A DNA stretch of 52,420 bases from Kiritimatiellia bacterium (GCA_016296065.1 JAEDKA010000022.1:1-52420), one strand, 5' to 3'. Positions 43,344-52,357 are shown, numbered from the stretch's first letter. The notes: a model not told the origin generated them from the letters alone. A program made the numbers and translations.

Positions 43344-43943
43344 ATGAACACGCTGATCGCTGTCGGAATCATAGTTGTCGTACTCGTGGCGCTCATTGCA
43401 TGGGTCGTCGGACTCTACAACGGACTTGTCGTCCTGAAGAACCGCTTCAAGAACGCGTTCGCGCAGATCGACGTGCAGCTTCGCCGCCGCTACGACCTCA
43501 TCCCCAACCTCGTCGAGACCGCCAAGGGCTACCTCAAGCACGAGCGCGAGACGCTCACCGCCGTCATCGAGGCGCGCAACCAGGCCGCGGGCGCCGCGAA
43601 GGCACTCGCCGCCGCGCCGGGCGATCCGTCGGCCGTCAAGGCGTTCGCGTCCGCCGAGTCCGGACTCGCGGGGCTTCTCTCCCGCCTCATGGTCGTCGTC
43701 GAGCGCTATCCGGAGCTCAAGGCTGACGCACAGATGTCGCGCGTCATGGAGGAGCTCTCCTCGACCGAGAACCGCATCGCCTTCGCGCGCCAGGCGTACA
43801 ACGACGCGGTGACGGAGTACAACACGAGGCGCGAGCTCTTCCCGACCTCGATCGTCGCGGGCATCTTCAACTTCGAACCCGCCGCGCTCCTTGAGTCCAC
43901 CGACTCCGCCGCGCAGCGCGAGGCGCCGCAGGTCAAGTTCTGA
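43344..43943 (+). CDS. lemA: LemA family membrane protein
   Basis: 199 residues. One N-terminal membrane helix (about 4-24) is followed by the diagnostic YNGLVVLKNRFKNAFAQIDVQLRRRYDLIPNLVETAKGYLKHE and a long helical bundle with ELSSTENRIAFARQAYNDAVTEYN and the FP...AGIFNF end. The molecular role of LemA is poorly defined. It is commonly encoded next to an M48 (HtpX-like) membrane protease, as here, where its stop overlaps the protease start in TGATG. The gene has its own promoter and a good ribosome site (AGGAGG plus AAAGG). Confidence 0.94.
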   Translation: MNTLIAVGIIVVVLVALIAWVVGLYNGLVVLKNRFKNAFAQIDVQLRRRYDLIPNLVETAKGYLKHERETLTAVIEARNQAAGAAKALAAAPGDPSAVKAFASAESGLAGLLSRLMVVVERYPELKADAQMSRVMEELSSTENRIAFARQAYNDAVTEYNTRRELFPTSIVAGIFNFEPAALLESTDSAAQREAPQVKF

Positions 43944-45850
43944 TGGATCCGTTCGCGCTCCAGGACGAAGCGCGGCGGAACACCGGACGGCTCGTCGCGC
44001 TTGCCGTTCTCGCAGTCGCTGCGGTCGTCGCGGCGGCTGCGGCCGTCTTCGCGTGCGGCGCATGGACGCTTTTTCGGTTTCTCCTTGAGGAGAAGGATCT
44101 CGCGTTCTGGCCGTTCGTGCTGAACCCTGCCGTTATCGCGTGGTCGCTTTTTGTCTCGTTCCTGGTCGTCCTCATCGGCTTTCTCGTGAAGAGCGACGAC
44201 CTCTCCTCGCCTGAGAAGCTGATGGCGCGCATCGGAGCGAAGCAAGTGGTCCGCTCGCGGACAAAGGGGAGCGACGCGAAGTCGCTTGCGAGGCTGAGGC
44301 TCTTCAACGTCTGCGAAGAGATGTCGATCGCGTCGGGCGTGCCAATGCCGTCCGTCTGGGTGCTCGAGGATTCTGGCGACGTCAATGCGTTCGTCGCGGG
44401 AACTTCGAGCGACGCGTCGGCGCTATGCGTCACTGCGGGCGCGCTCAGGTTTCTCGAACGCGACGAGCTGCAGGGCGTCGTCGCGCATGAATACAGCCAC
44501 ATCCTCAACGGCGACATGCGGCTGAACTTCCGGCTCCTGATGCTTGTCGCGGGTGTGACGGCGTTCAACCGGCTCGGAAAGGGCATGCTCGGCATGTTCG
44601 GTTCGCACAGCGACGCGGACGAGAGCGGAAGGCCGAACACGCGGATAAGGATTCCGAGCGGCGGCAAGGGCGGCAAGGGTAGCGGCGGAGTTGGGATAAT
44701 CATTCTCGTCTATCTCGCGACGGCGCTTCTCCTGTGGCTTATAGGCTCTATCGGCGTATTCTTCGCGCGGCTCGCGCAGTGCGCGGTGTCGCGTCAGCGC
44801 GAGTTCCTCGCGGATGCCTCGGCGGCGCAGTTCACGCGCAATCCAGAGGCGCTCGCGAACGCGCTCAGGCTCACGTACCTCGCCGGGATGGGGCGGCGCG
44901 GCTCGGCGTTCGACGCGTGGAGGGACGACGTCGCGCACATGCTCTTTACGGAAGGCGAGCGCACGCTGTTCGCGACGCATCCTTCGGTGCAAGCAAGGAT
45001 CGCGCGGCTCTCGCCGCGCGGAATCTTCGCCGACGAGGAGCTGAAGTCGCGCGTGAAGCGCATCCGCGCGGAGCGCAAGGCCGCGTCTGCCGCGCGCGAG
45101 CGCGCGAGGGCGGAGGCTGTGCCCGATATCCCCCCGCAGAATGCGACAGCATTCGCCGCGCGCGAGCGCGTGAAAGTGAATGATGCGCCGGTCGTAGGGA
45201 ATCCCGAGTCGCGCGTGGAGGCGCTTCCGAAGGAGTTTCTCGCGCGTCTGCGCGAGCCGGGCGGCGCGGGAACGGCGCTCGTGCAGCTGCTGCGCGGGAA
45301 GGTTCCCGAAGGACTCGACGCGATGCCGTCGCGAGCGGAGAAGCGGCGCATCGCCGCGCGCTGCACGATAGCGATACGCGACGTCGAGTCCGAGCCCGCG
45401 CGCAGGAAGTGGGCGGATACCCTCACGGCGATTGCGCAGGAGGACGGAGAGATAGACTCGTTCGAGTTCATGCTGCTCGCGGGGGCGCGCCGGCATCTCG
45501 CGCCGCCGGACGAGACGCGCACCGTTCCCGCCTCGCGGCTAGTCGCGCCCGCGTCGCGCGTCCTTGCGACGGTCGCGAGCTTCGGGTCGGATCCGGAAGG
45601 CGGATACCGCGCGGCCGAGCCGAATCTCTCGCTGATCCCGACGCCGCTTCCGCCCATGCCGCCTCCGTACGACGACGCGATGGATTTCCTGGACGCGCTC
45701 TCGTCGCTCGGGGCGATGCCGCCGCTCGCGAAGCGCGAGTTCCTCTTCGCGCTCAAGGCGACGGTCGCGCAGGACGGACGGGTGACGGACGAGGAGTCGG
45801 ACTACGTCGCTGCCGCGGCTGCTGCAATCGGCGCGCTTGGCTGGAACTAA
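43943..45850 (+). CDS. M48 family membrane zinc metalloprotease (HtpX-like)
   Basis: 635 residues. Two membrane helices (about 17-42 and 58-85) precede the catalytic domain. The zinc motif HEYSH is at 182-186 and the third ligand, Glu287, is in SRQREFLADASAAQF. Further membrane helices lie at about 192-208 and 250-275. It is expected to degrade damaged or misassembled membrane proteins. The C-terminal third (about 370-635) is an Arg/Ala-rich linker plus a helical domain with RKWADTLTAIAQEDGEID and KATVAQDGRVTDEESDYVAAAAAAIG, resembling a split TerB-like fold. HtpX itself is about 290 residues, so this is the long variant. A small palindrome, GAATGC-GACA-GCATTC (45139-45154), sits in the linker-encoding DNA. 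Confidence 0.92.
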   Translation: MDPFALQDEARRNTGRLVALAVLAVAAVVAAAAAVFACGAWTLFRFLLEEKDLAFWPFVLNPAVIAWSLFVSFLVVLIGFLVKSDDLSSPEKLMARIGAKQVVRSRTKGSDAKSLARLRLFNVCEEMSIASGVPMPSVWVLEDSGDVNAFVAGTSSDASALCVTAGALRFLERDELQGVVAHEYSHILNGDMRLNFRLLMLVAGVTAFNRLGKGMLGMFGSHSDADESGRPNTRIRIPSGGKGGKGSGGVGIIILVYLATALLLWLIGSIGVFFARLAQCAVSRQREFLADASAAQFTRNPEALANALRLTYLAGMGRRGSAFDAWRDDVAHMLFTEGERTLFATHPSVQARIARLSPRGIFADEELKSRVKRIRAERKAASAARERARAEAVPDIPPQNATAFAARERVKVNDAPVVGNPESRVEALPKEFLARLREPGGAGTALVQLLRGKVPEGLDAMPSRAEKRRIAARCTIAIRDVESEPARRKWADTLTAIAQEDGEIDSFEFMLLAGARRHLAPPDETRTVPASRLVAPASRVLATVASFGSDPEGGYRAAEPNLSLIPTPLPPMPPPYDDAMDFLDALSSLGAMPPLAKREFLFALKATVAQDGRVTDEESDYVAAAAAAIGALGWN

Positions 45851-45887
45851 GCCACCCCGCAAAGAATGGGGGCGCGGCGGGTGTGGC
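45851..45887 (+). terminator. Weak candidate terminator hairpin after the M48 gene
   Basis: Bases 45851-45860 pair with 45877-45887 (10 bp with one bulged base), starting directly at the stop codon, with a 16-nt loop. It is followed by ATTTGAT rather than a U-tract, so it is at best a poor intrinsic terminator. The remaining gap to 45975 holds the promoter below. Confidence 0.35.
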
Positions 45888-45939
45888 ATTTGATATCGTC
45901 TATGGTACCCGTTTGGGCATACCACAATTGGGGTAATTA

Positions 45940-45948
45940 TGGTATAAT
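45940..45948 (+). promoter_or_regulatory. Extended -10 promoter of the rhamnogalacturonan operon
   Basis: TGGTATAAT (45940-45948), preceded by TTA, is the third copy of the same extended -10. No standard -35 is visible. The predicted start near 45955 gives a leader of about 20 nt. An imperfect repeat just upstream (GGTACCCG and TTGGGCATACC, 45904-45922) could be an operator, which is speculative. Confidence 0.6.
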
Positions 45949-45975
45949 GTCCCTCAGAAACGTTTGGAGGGGCAG

Positions 45976-48090
45976 ATGAGCAGAATTACCACAATTTTCG
46001 CAATGCTGGCGATGGCGGGTGTCTGTGTCGGCGCAGCGGACGCGGACGGCGCGACGTTTGCATGGCCGGAGCCGACGCGCGAGATGAAGCCGTGGGTCTA
46101 CAACTGGTGGATGGGTTCCGCGGTTGATTCCAAAGGACTCGAGTACCAGTGCAGGGAACTTGCAGACAAGGGCTTCGGCGGATTCCACGTCATCCCCATC
46201 TACGGGGCGAACGGACCTGACAACCGCTACCGTGCGCAGTGGAAGGAACTGCTTTCGCCGGAGTGGATCGGCGCGTGGAACATAGCGGCGTGGAAGGCGG
46301 AGTCGTTCGGACTCGGCATCGACCTCACGATGGGCTCGGGCTGGTGCTTCGGCGGACCGTGGATCGACGAGAAGCACGCCGCGAGCTCTGGTATGAAGGT
46401 GAAGCGCGCGGGACTCGGCGGCGCCGGATTCATGATCGATCCGTTCGACCCCGAGGCGATGAAAATTCACGTCGCCGCGTTCGACAGGTTTTTCGGAAAA
46501 AAGGGCGCGGCGGCGCGTCCGCGCGCGTTCTACCACGATAGCTACGAATACTACGGAGCTGAGCCGAAGAACGGACAGGACATCGACGAGGCGCAGCTCG
46601 CGTGCTTCAAGGTGTGGACCGACTGGTGCCGCGAGAACGGATACATCACGCGCAACGAGGCGCACGGCGCGCCCTCGAACTGGCTCGACTTCTATGCGCT
46701 CGCCGACATTCCAGAAACTGAGATGTTTGCGAAAGGAGACCGCGACATTCTTGTTTCGAAGTTCGCTTCGTCTGCAGCGCACGCGAAGGGCACGACGCTT
46801 GTGTCCGCCGAGTCGTGCACCTGGATCGACGACCACTTCCGCGAGCGCCCCTCCGAGATAAAGGCGTTTCTCGACAGGCTGTTCCTCTCCGGCGTGAACC
46901 ACGTCTTCTACCACGGATGCTGCTACTCGCCCGTCGACGCCGTCTGGCCTGGGTGGTGCTTCTACGCGTCGCTGGAGATGAATCCGAGGAATCCGATCTG
47001 GCGCGAGATGGGTGCGCTCAACGCATACGTCACGCGCTGCCAGTCGCTCTTCCAGACATGGACGCCCGACAACGACCTCGCCGTACTGTGGGACCCGAAG
47101 TCGTTCCGCGACAAGCACATGGGCAAAGTCGAGAACATGTCCATACACAACCGCGACAAATGGTTCTACGGCGAGCCGATCGGCAAGGTTGCGAAGGAGC
47201 TGTACGAGGCCGGCTATTCGTTCGACTACGTTTCGCCGCGCATGGTCGAGGCGGGACTTGCGAAGAAGTACGCGGTGCTTGTCGATCCTGCCGAGTATCT
47301 TAGCGCAGAGTCGCAGAGTCGCAGAGAAAAGATCGTGGAGTGTGCCCGGAGGATGCCGTTTGACGCGGCGAGCGGACTCCTCGCGACGCGCTGGAAGAAG
47401 GACGGCGCGACGGCGTACTTCGTCGTGAACACTGGTTCCGTCGCGCGCGTCGTATCCGCCGCGGATGAGTTCACCGCCGCCGACCCGCTGTCCGGCGCGG
47501 TCACGAAGACGCGCGCCGCGGAGATACAGCCGCTTCATTCCCTCTTCGCCATCGGCGACGGCTTTGCCGTGCAATCCGCAAATCCGCAAACCAAACAATC
47601 AAACAATGTCCCCGGTCCGTGGAAAGTCTCCGCGATCTGCGGCGGACCGAACCTTCCCGAGCCGCGCACGCTCGACAAGCTCGGGGGATGGGAGACGTTC
47701 GACGAGTTCTTCTCCGGCACGATGCTGTACCGCACAACTTTCGACATCGATTCGACAAGCAGTAAAGCAGCCAGTCAAACAATCTCCCTTGGCGACGTGC
47801 GGGAGATCGCGCGCGTGCGGCTCAACGGACGCGACCTCGGCGTGAAGTTCATGCCGCCGTACGACTTCGACATTCCTGCGGGCGTTCTGAAGGAGAAGGG
47901 GAACGAGCTCGAGGTCGAGGTGACGAACCTCGGCGCGAATCGCCTGAGGTGGAACGACCTGAACAAGGTGAACTGGAAGTACTTCACGGACATCAACATG
48001 GTGGACATCAACTACAGGAAGTTCGACGCCTCGCAGTGGAAGCCGCTTCAATCCGGGCTGCTCGGTCCGGTGAGGCTTCTCGCCCGCTGA
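45976..48090 (+). CDS. GH106-like alpha-L-rhamnosidase, secreted
   Basis: 704 residues from the ATG at 45976, which has GGAGGGG 4-9 bp upstream; a TTG at 45964 is less likely. The signal peptide ends near residue 24. The (beta/alpha)8 region contains WWMGSAVDSKGL, GGFHVIPIYG, the family-typical MGSGWCFGGPWID (about 119), YHDSYEYYGAEP, LVSAESCTW and NHVFYHGCCYSP. A galactose-binding-like sandwich closes the protein (about 605-690, SLGDVREIARVRLNGRDLG). GH106 enzymes remove rhamnose from rhamnogalacturonan and are usually over 900 residues, so this is a short form. Three 8-bp tandem arrays lie in linker-coding DNA (47303-47326, 47573-47604, 47757-47784). Position beside CE12 and PL11 genes supports the assignment. 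Confidence 0.8.
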   Translation: MSRITTIFAMLAMAGVCVGAADADGATFAWPEPTREMKPWVYNWWMGSAVDSKGLEYQCRELADKGFGGFHVIPIYGANGPDNRYRAQWKELLSPEWIGAWNIAAWKAESFGLGIDLTMGSGWCFGGPWIDEKHAASSGMKVKRAGLGGAGFMIDPFDPEAMKIHVAAFDRFFGKKGAAARPRAFYHDSYEYYGAEPKNGQDIDEAQLACFKVWTDWCRENGYITRNEAHGAPSNWLDFYALADIPETEMFAKGDRDILVSKFASSAAHAKGTTLVSAESCTWIDDHFRERPSEIKAFLDRLFLSGVNHVFYHGCCYSPVDAVWPGWCFYASLEMNPRNPIWREMGALNAYVTRCQSLFQTWTPDNDLAVLWDPKSFRDKHMGKVENMSIHNRDKWFYGEPIGKVAKELYEAGYSFDYVSPRMVEAGLAKKYAVLVDPAEYLSAESQSRREKIVECARRMPFDAASGLLATRWKKDGATAYFVVNTGSVARVVSAADEFTAADPLSGAVTKTRAAEIQPLHSLFAIGDGFAVQSANPQTKQSNNVPGPWKVSAICGGPNLPEPRTLDKLGGWETFDEFFSGTMLYRTTFDIDSTSSKAASQTISLGDVREIARVRLNGRDLGVKFMPPYDFDIPAGVLKEKGNELEVEVTNLGANRLRWNDLNKVNWKYFTDINMVDINYRKFDASQWKPLQSGLLGPVRLLAR
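47303..47326. repeat. 8-bp tandem repeat (TCGCAGAG x3) inside the rhamnosidase gene
   Basis: Units GCGCAGAG, TCGCAGAG and TCGCAGAG run without interruption. Three units equal 24 bp, so the present copy number keeps the frame; gaining or losing one unit would shift it. It encodes a polar SAESQSRRE stretch. Confidence 0.8.
47573..47604. repeat. 8-bp periodic repeat (AATCCGCA x2, then AACCAAAC, AATCAAAC)
   Basis: Four octamers in a row, two identical and two related. They encode SANPQTKQSNN, a linker between the catalytic part and the C-terminal sandwich. The DNA is much richer in A than the surrounding gene. Confidence 0.75.
47757..47784. repeat. 8-bp periodic repeat (AAGCAGTA, AAGCAGCC, AGTCAAAC, AATC)
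   Basis: A degenerate octamer array. Its last units (TCAAAC-AATC) match the end of the array at 47573-47604, so the two are probably related. It encodes SSKAASQTI at the edge of the C-terminal sandwich. Confidence 0.6.
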
Positions 48091-48134
48091 CGCGCCTCCG
48101 CGGAAATCTGCAAACGAAAACAACAGGACACAAC

Positions 48135-50033
48135 ATGAAGACACTCGGAAAACTCACGTTCTGCGCCGCGGCGGTCGCGGCGTGCGGTTCGATCCTCGCG
48201 GCGGATCTCTTCCTCGCGGGCGACTCCACGATGTGCAACTATCAGGACAGGCAGTATCCGCAGCAGGGCTGGGGACAGGCCCTGTACAGGTTCATGAAGG
48301 ATCCGTCGAAGCTGCACAACAAGGCCATCGGCGGACGAAGCGCCAAGAGCTTCAAGGCGGAGGGGCGCTGGCAGGGGATCGTCGACGAGCTCAAGCGCGG
48401 CGACTTCGTCATCGTTGCGTTCGGACACAACGACGCCAACAAGGCGAAGGCCGAGCGCTACTCGACGAAGGAGGACTACAAGGCGCTGATGAAGGGCTTC
48501 GCGGAAGACGTGAAGGCGAAGGGCGCTACGATAATCTACGCGACGTCGATTCCGCACTCCGGCGGCGTCACGAAGGACGATGCGGGAGTCACGCACGTGC
48601 GCGGCTCCGCGGCGGGGATAGGTCCGTACATGGACGCCACGCGCGAGCTCGGCAAGGAGCTCGGAATCGAAGTGCTCGACCTTAACGCCTATGCGTGCGA
48701 GAAGTTCGCCGAGCTCGGACAGGACGCTGTCTTCAAGCTCTACATGCGAATCGCCCCTGGCGAGTACGAGCGCTTTCCGAACGGAAACGGAGACGGGTGC
48801 CACACGCGCGACACGGGAGCGGACTTCTTCGCGCGCGCGGCAGTCACTATGTGCCGCGAGCGGAAGCTCCCCGTCGCCGCGCTCTTCAAGGACCCCGCGG
48901 ATGTTCCGCTCAGGCCGATCGGCTTCGACGGCAAGCCCACGGACTCGATTGTCCGCGCCGACGACTTCTCGAAGGAGGAGATCGCCTACGCCAACTCCGA
49001 CGCGCCGTGGAAAACGCGCGCGTGGTCCGAGCGCCGCGATATCGGAAACTACAACGTGACGCTCCGCCTCGGCGACGAACGCGAGCCGACGGAGAACGTC
49101 GTCAAGTTCCAGGGACGCCGCCTTGCCGCACAGCGCGTTTTGACGAAGCCGGGCGAGTTCGTCGACTTCACCTTCACCGCGCGCGTGCCGGGTCCGTACA
49201 CGACTAAGCGCGGCGACGAGCGGAGCAACCGCGACCTCAAGCTCCTCGTCATGACGCGCGGCGGGTCCGTGAAGAAGCTTGCGCCGAAGGTCGAGCCCGC
49301 GCCGGATGCGCGAACGATCTACCTCTGCGGAGACTCCACCGTCACCGACCAAGACAAGGAGCCGTGGGGCAGCTGGGGCCAGATTCTCCCTGCGTTCGTC
49401 CGCGAGGGGTGGTCCGTCTCGAACTTCGCGCGCTCCGGCCTCGCGCTGAAGACGTTCGAGGGCGAAGGGCGGCTGAAGCGCATCATGGAGCATCTTGCGA
49501 AGGACGACTGGGTGGTGATCCAGTTCGGGCACAACGACCAGAAGATCAAGGGCGAGGAGCCGGAGAACGGATACACCAAGAGGCTCGAGTCGTGGGTGGA
49601 CCAGATACGCGCGAAGGGCGCGCATGTCGTCCTGGTGACGCCGGTGGAGCGCCGGCGCTTCGACGAAAAGACGGGCGAGCACTTCGGCAAGACGCTGGCG
49701 GACTACGCCGAGGCCGTGAAGGCCGTCGCGGCGAAGAAGGGCGTTCCGGTGATTGACCTCAACGACGCGAGCTACAGGATGCACGAGAAGATGGGCGTTA
49801 AGGGCTCCAGGGAGATACAGTGCAACAACCGCGGCAAGATCGACAACACGCACCACAACATCTACGGCGCGTACGAGATGGCGCGCGTCGTCGCCGCGGG
49901 GCTCGCGAAGATCCCAGTGGTCGGAGAGGCGGTGCGCGAGCGGTACCGTGCGTTCGATCCGGAGAAGCCGGACGCCGATCCGCAGATTCCGCCGAGCGGT
50001 GGGACTGACTACACCAAGCCAGCGGGGTCGTGA
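48135..50033 (+). CDS. Secreted double-domain CE12 rhamnogalacturonan acetylesterase
   Basis: 632 residues. The signal peptide ends near residue 23. Two SGNH esterase domains of the rhamnogalacturonan acetylesterase type are fused. Domain 1 (about 24-250) has GDST with Ser31, GHND at 97-100 and DGCH (Asp220, His223). Domain 2 (about 393-605) has GDST with Ser401, GHND at 465-468 and DNTH (Asp570, His573). Both triads look complete, so both halves may be active. A beta-rich segment (about 290-385) separates them. The enzyme would remove O-acetyl groups from rhamnogalacturonan I so the lyase can act. I chose the ATG at 48135 because it begins the signal peptide; an in-frame ATG at 47949 lies inside the rhamnosidase gene. 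The stop overlaps the lyase start (TGATG). Confidence 0.88.
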   Translation: MKTLGKLTFCAAAVAACGSILAADLFLAGDSTMCNYQDRQYPQQGWGQALYRFMKDPSKLHNKAIGGRSAKSFKAEGRWQGIVDELKRGDFVIVAFGHNDANKAKAERYSTKEDYKALMKGFAEDVKAKGATIIYATSIPHSGGVTKDDAGVTHVRGSAAGIGPYMDATRELGKELGIEVLDLNAYACEKFAELGQDAVFKLYMRIAPGEYERFPNGNGDGCHTRDTGADFFARAAVTMCRERKLPVAALFKDPADVPLRPIGFDGKPTDSIVRADDFSKEEIAYANSDAPWKTRAWSERRDIGNYNVTLRLGDEREPTENVVKFQGRRLAAQRVLTKPGEFVDFTFTARVPGPYTTKRGDERSNRDLKLLVMTRGGSVKKLAPKVEPAPDARTIYLCGDSTVTDQDKEPWGSWGQILPAFVREGWSVSNFARSGLALKTFEGEGRLKRIMEHLAKDDWVVIQFGHNDQKIKGEEPENGYTKRLESWVDQIRAKGAHVVLVTPVERRRFDEKTGEHFGKTLADYAEAVKAVAAKKGVPVIDLNDASYRMHEKMGVKGSREIQCNNRGKIDNTHHNIYGAYEMARVVAAGLAKIPVVGEAVRERYRAFDPEKPDADPQIPPSGGTDYTKPAGS

Positions 50034-52333
50034 TGTCCGCAGTCGTCTCGATGCTTGCCGCGGCGATTCTCGGATTCGTCAACGAGTCCGGGTCGGACGA
50101 GTGGCGTCAGGAGCGCTTCGAGACGACTGTGTCCAACTTCCACCAGACGGCGCTCAGCGTCGAGGGGCACGCGCGAGGTGACAAGTTCGAGCCGAACAAC
50201 TGGTCGATGCGCATGTTCGACTGGAAGCGCTTCGAGACGATAAATCCGAAGCTTAAGGCGGAGCTCTACTCGAAGCCGCGTCCCGATCTCGTTTTTGCGC
50301 GCGCGTTTACGCGCGACAACAGCCTGGGGCTGTGGGGCATACGCGACGCGGCGAAGCGTCCGGTGGCGATTCTCGAGAACCGCGGCGCGGAAAGCGTGTC
50401 GCTCTCTATTGCGATCGCCGGCGAGTTCGCGAACGTGACTCTCGCGCCGAAGGCGATGGCCGTGTACGTCGCGCGCAGGGAGACGGTCTTTCCGCAGCCC
50501 ACGACGGCATACGACTACGCGAAGATGAAGCGCGAGCGCCTCGGACGCGGCGTTGTCGCGTTCAGGAGCGCAGAGCGCGAGGCCGTCGTCACGTGGAGGT
50601 ACAGGATGGAGGATCCGACGAACCTCGCGTTCAACGTCTACCGCGGGACGACGAAGATAAACGACAGGCCGCTCGCGGGCGCTACGTTCTTCAAGGACAC
50701 GGGGTTCAATCCGACGCGCGGCGCGACGTACACGGTGCGCGCAGTCCTCAAGGGCGTGGAGTCAAAGAAGACGCCGAGGGGATGGACCATACCGCCGAAT
50801 GCGCCGGTCGGATACATTCCGCTTAAGGTCGAGCCGCCCCCGCCGTGGCGCAATCCAGACGAGCCCGGGAAGCCGCCGATTCCGTATCTTGCAAACGACT
50901 GCTCCGTCGGCGATCTCGACGGAGACGGAGAGCTGGAGCTTGTCGTCAAATGGGACGCGAACGGAAAGGACAACTCGCACTTCGGGCGGACAGCGCCCGT
51001 CTTCTACGACGGATACGATATGCGCGCGCAGAAGAGGCTGTGGCGGCTCACGCCGGGAAAGAACGTGCGGTCTGGTCCGCACTACGACGAGTTCATGGTC
51101 TACGACCTCGACGGAGACGGCGTCGCGGAGATCGCGATGCGCACGTCGGACGGTGCGGTTGACGGACGCGGCAAGACGCTTGGCGACGCGAGGGCGGATC
51201 ATGTCGACAAAGACGGGCAGATACGAAAGGCGCCGGAGTTCCTGTCTGTGTTCTCCGGCGGCGAGGGGCGCGTGCTGGCGAACGTTCCGTACGACCCCGC
51301 GTATGTCGACGGCACGCGCTGGTCGAACAACAAGCGCGACAACCACAACCGCGGCTTTCGGTTCCTATCGTGCGTCGCCTATCTCGACGGGGTGCATCCG
51401 TCGCTTGTCATGTGCCGCGGCTACTACGACAGGAGCGTGCTCACCGCGTGGGACTGGAACGGCAAGACGCTCAAGCGGCGCTGGCAGTTCGACAGCTGGC
51501 AGGCGCCGTGGCGTGCGGCCGGGTACTCGGGGCAGGGCAACCACAACCTCCGCGTCGCCGACGTGGACTTCGACGGAAAGGACGAGATCGTGTACGGACA
51601 GATGGCCGTTGACGACGACGGGAAGGGACTGTACACGACGCGGCTCGGACACGGCGACGCGATAAACCTGCTGCAGGTCTCGCCGTACAGGCGCGGGCTC
51701 CAGATATGGACGTGCCTCGAGTCGGGGGACTGCGGACTCTGCCTCAGGGACGCGGGGACGGGGCGCATACTCAAGCGCATAACGTCGTTCCGCGACACGC
51801 CGCGCGCGGTTGCGGCGGATATCGATCCGGAGCTTCCGGGAACGGAGTTCTGGGGTCCGTGGTTTGAGGGCTTCTACTCCGCGAACTTCAACAAGCAGCG
51901 CACGCCGAAGAAGGATTCCGGGCCCGGCAACTCCTTCCTCGTGTGGTGGACTGGCGACATGGTGCGGAGCTGGCTAGCGGGCGGACGCATCGGCAGCTAC
52001 AGCGCGACGAAGGGCGAGCGCACCGTCCAGCGCGTTCTGGAGGGCGGTCTCTCGATCAACGGCTCGAAGGACAATCCATGCTTCTCTGGCGACATACTGG
52101 GCGACTGGCGCGAGGAGGTCGTGATGCGCACGGAGAATCCGAATGAACTCAGGCTCTACGTCAGCGACATGCCGACCGAATACAGGTTCTGGACGTTCCT
52201 GCAGGATCCGCCGTACCGCATCTCCCTCGCGACGGAGTCGGTCGGCTACAACCAGCCTCCGCAGGCGGGCTTCTACTTCGGTCCCGACCTGCTTGGACAC
52301 GACATCGACTTCCGCGGAACGCACCTTCCGTGA
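50033..52333 (+). CDS. Rhamnogalacturonan lyase, PL11 family, with an extra N-terminal module
   Basis: 766 residues from the ATG at 50033, coupled to the upstream stop; a GTG at 50030 is also possible. Residues 1-16 may be a short, poor signal peptide. Residues about 17-150 form a module not found in standard PL11 enzymes. It looks like the end of a glycan-active enzyme's beta domain (VAILENRGAESVSLSIAIAG, AMAVYVARR), and I do not recognise it. PL11 begins near 160 (RLGRGVVAF, TNLAFNVYRGTTKIND) and continues as an eight-bladed propeller with calcium-type loops DLDGDGELELVVKWD, DLDGDGVAEIAMRTSDG and DVDFDGKDEIVYGQM, ending GHDIDFRGTHLP. It cleaves the rhamnose-galacturonate backbone by beta-elimination. 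Confidence 0.92.
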   Translation: MSAVVSMLAAAILGFVNESGSDEWRQERFETTVSNFHQTALSVEGHARGDKFEPNNWSMRMFDWKRFETINPKLKAELYSKPRPDLVFARAFTRDNSLGLWGIRDAAKRPVAILENRGAESVSLSIAIAGEFANVTLAPKAMAVYVARRETVFPQPTTAYDYAKMKRERLGRGVVAFRSAEREAVVTWRYRMEDPTNLAFNVYRGTTKINDRPLAGATFFKDTGFNPTRGATYTVRAVLKGVESKKTPRGWTIPPNAPVGYIPLKVEPPPPWRNPDEPGKPPIPYLANDCSVGDLDGDGELELVVKWDANGKDNSHFGRTAPVFYDGYDMRAQKRLWRLTPGKNVRSGPHYDEFMVYDLDGDGVAEIAMRTSDGAVDGRGKTLGDARADHVDKDGQIRKAPEFLSVFSGGEGRVLANVPYDPAYVDGTRWSNNKRDNHNRGFRFLSCVAYLDGVHPSLVMCRGYYDRSVLTAWDWNGKTLKRRWQFDSWQAPWRAAGYSGQGNHNLRVADVDFDGKDEIVYGQMAVDDDGKGLYTTRLGHGDAINLLQVSPYRRGLQIWTCLESGDCGLCLRDAGTGRILKRITSFRDTPRAVAADIDPELPGTEFWGPWFEGFYSANFNKQRTPKKDSGPGNSFLVWWTGDMVRSWLAGGRIGSYSATKGERTVQRVLEGGLSINGSKDNPCFSGDILGDWREEVVMRTENPNELRLYVSDMPTEYRFWTFLQDPPYRISLATESVGYNQPPQAGFYFGPDLLGHDIDFRGTHLP

Positions 52334-52357
52334 ATTTGAAAATCACCGCCGCGAAAA

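Noticed and set aside
45139..45154. GAATGC-GACA-GCATTC palindrome in the M48 gene
   Set aside because: It is perfect but only 6 bp per arm. I could not tie it to the other intragenic elements, so it is mentioned only under the gene.
34160..45850. Possible genomic island across the housekeeping block
   Set aside because: Composition looks uniform and there is no integrase, tRNA or direct-repeat boundary; the repeats found are intragenic inserts.
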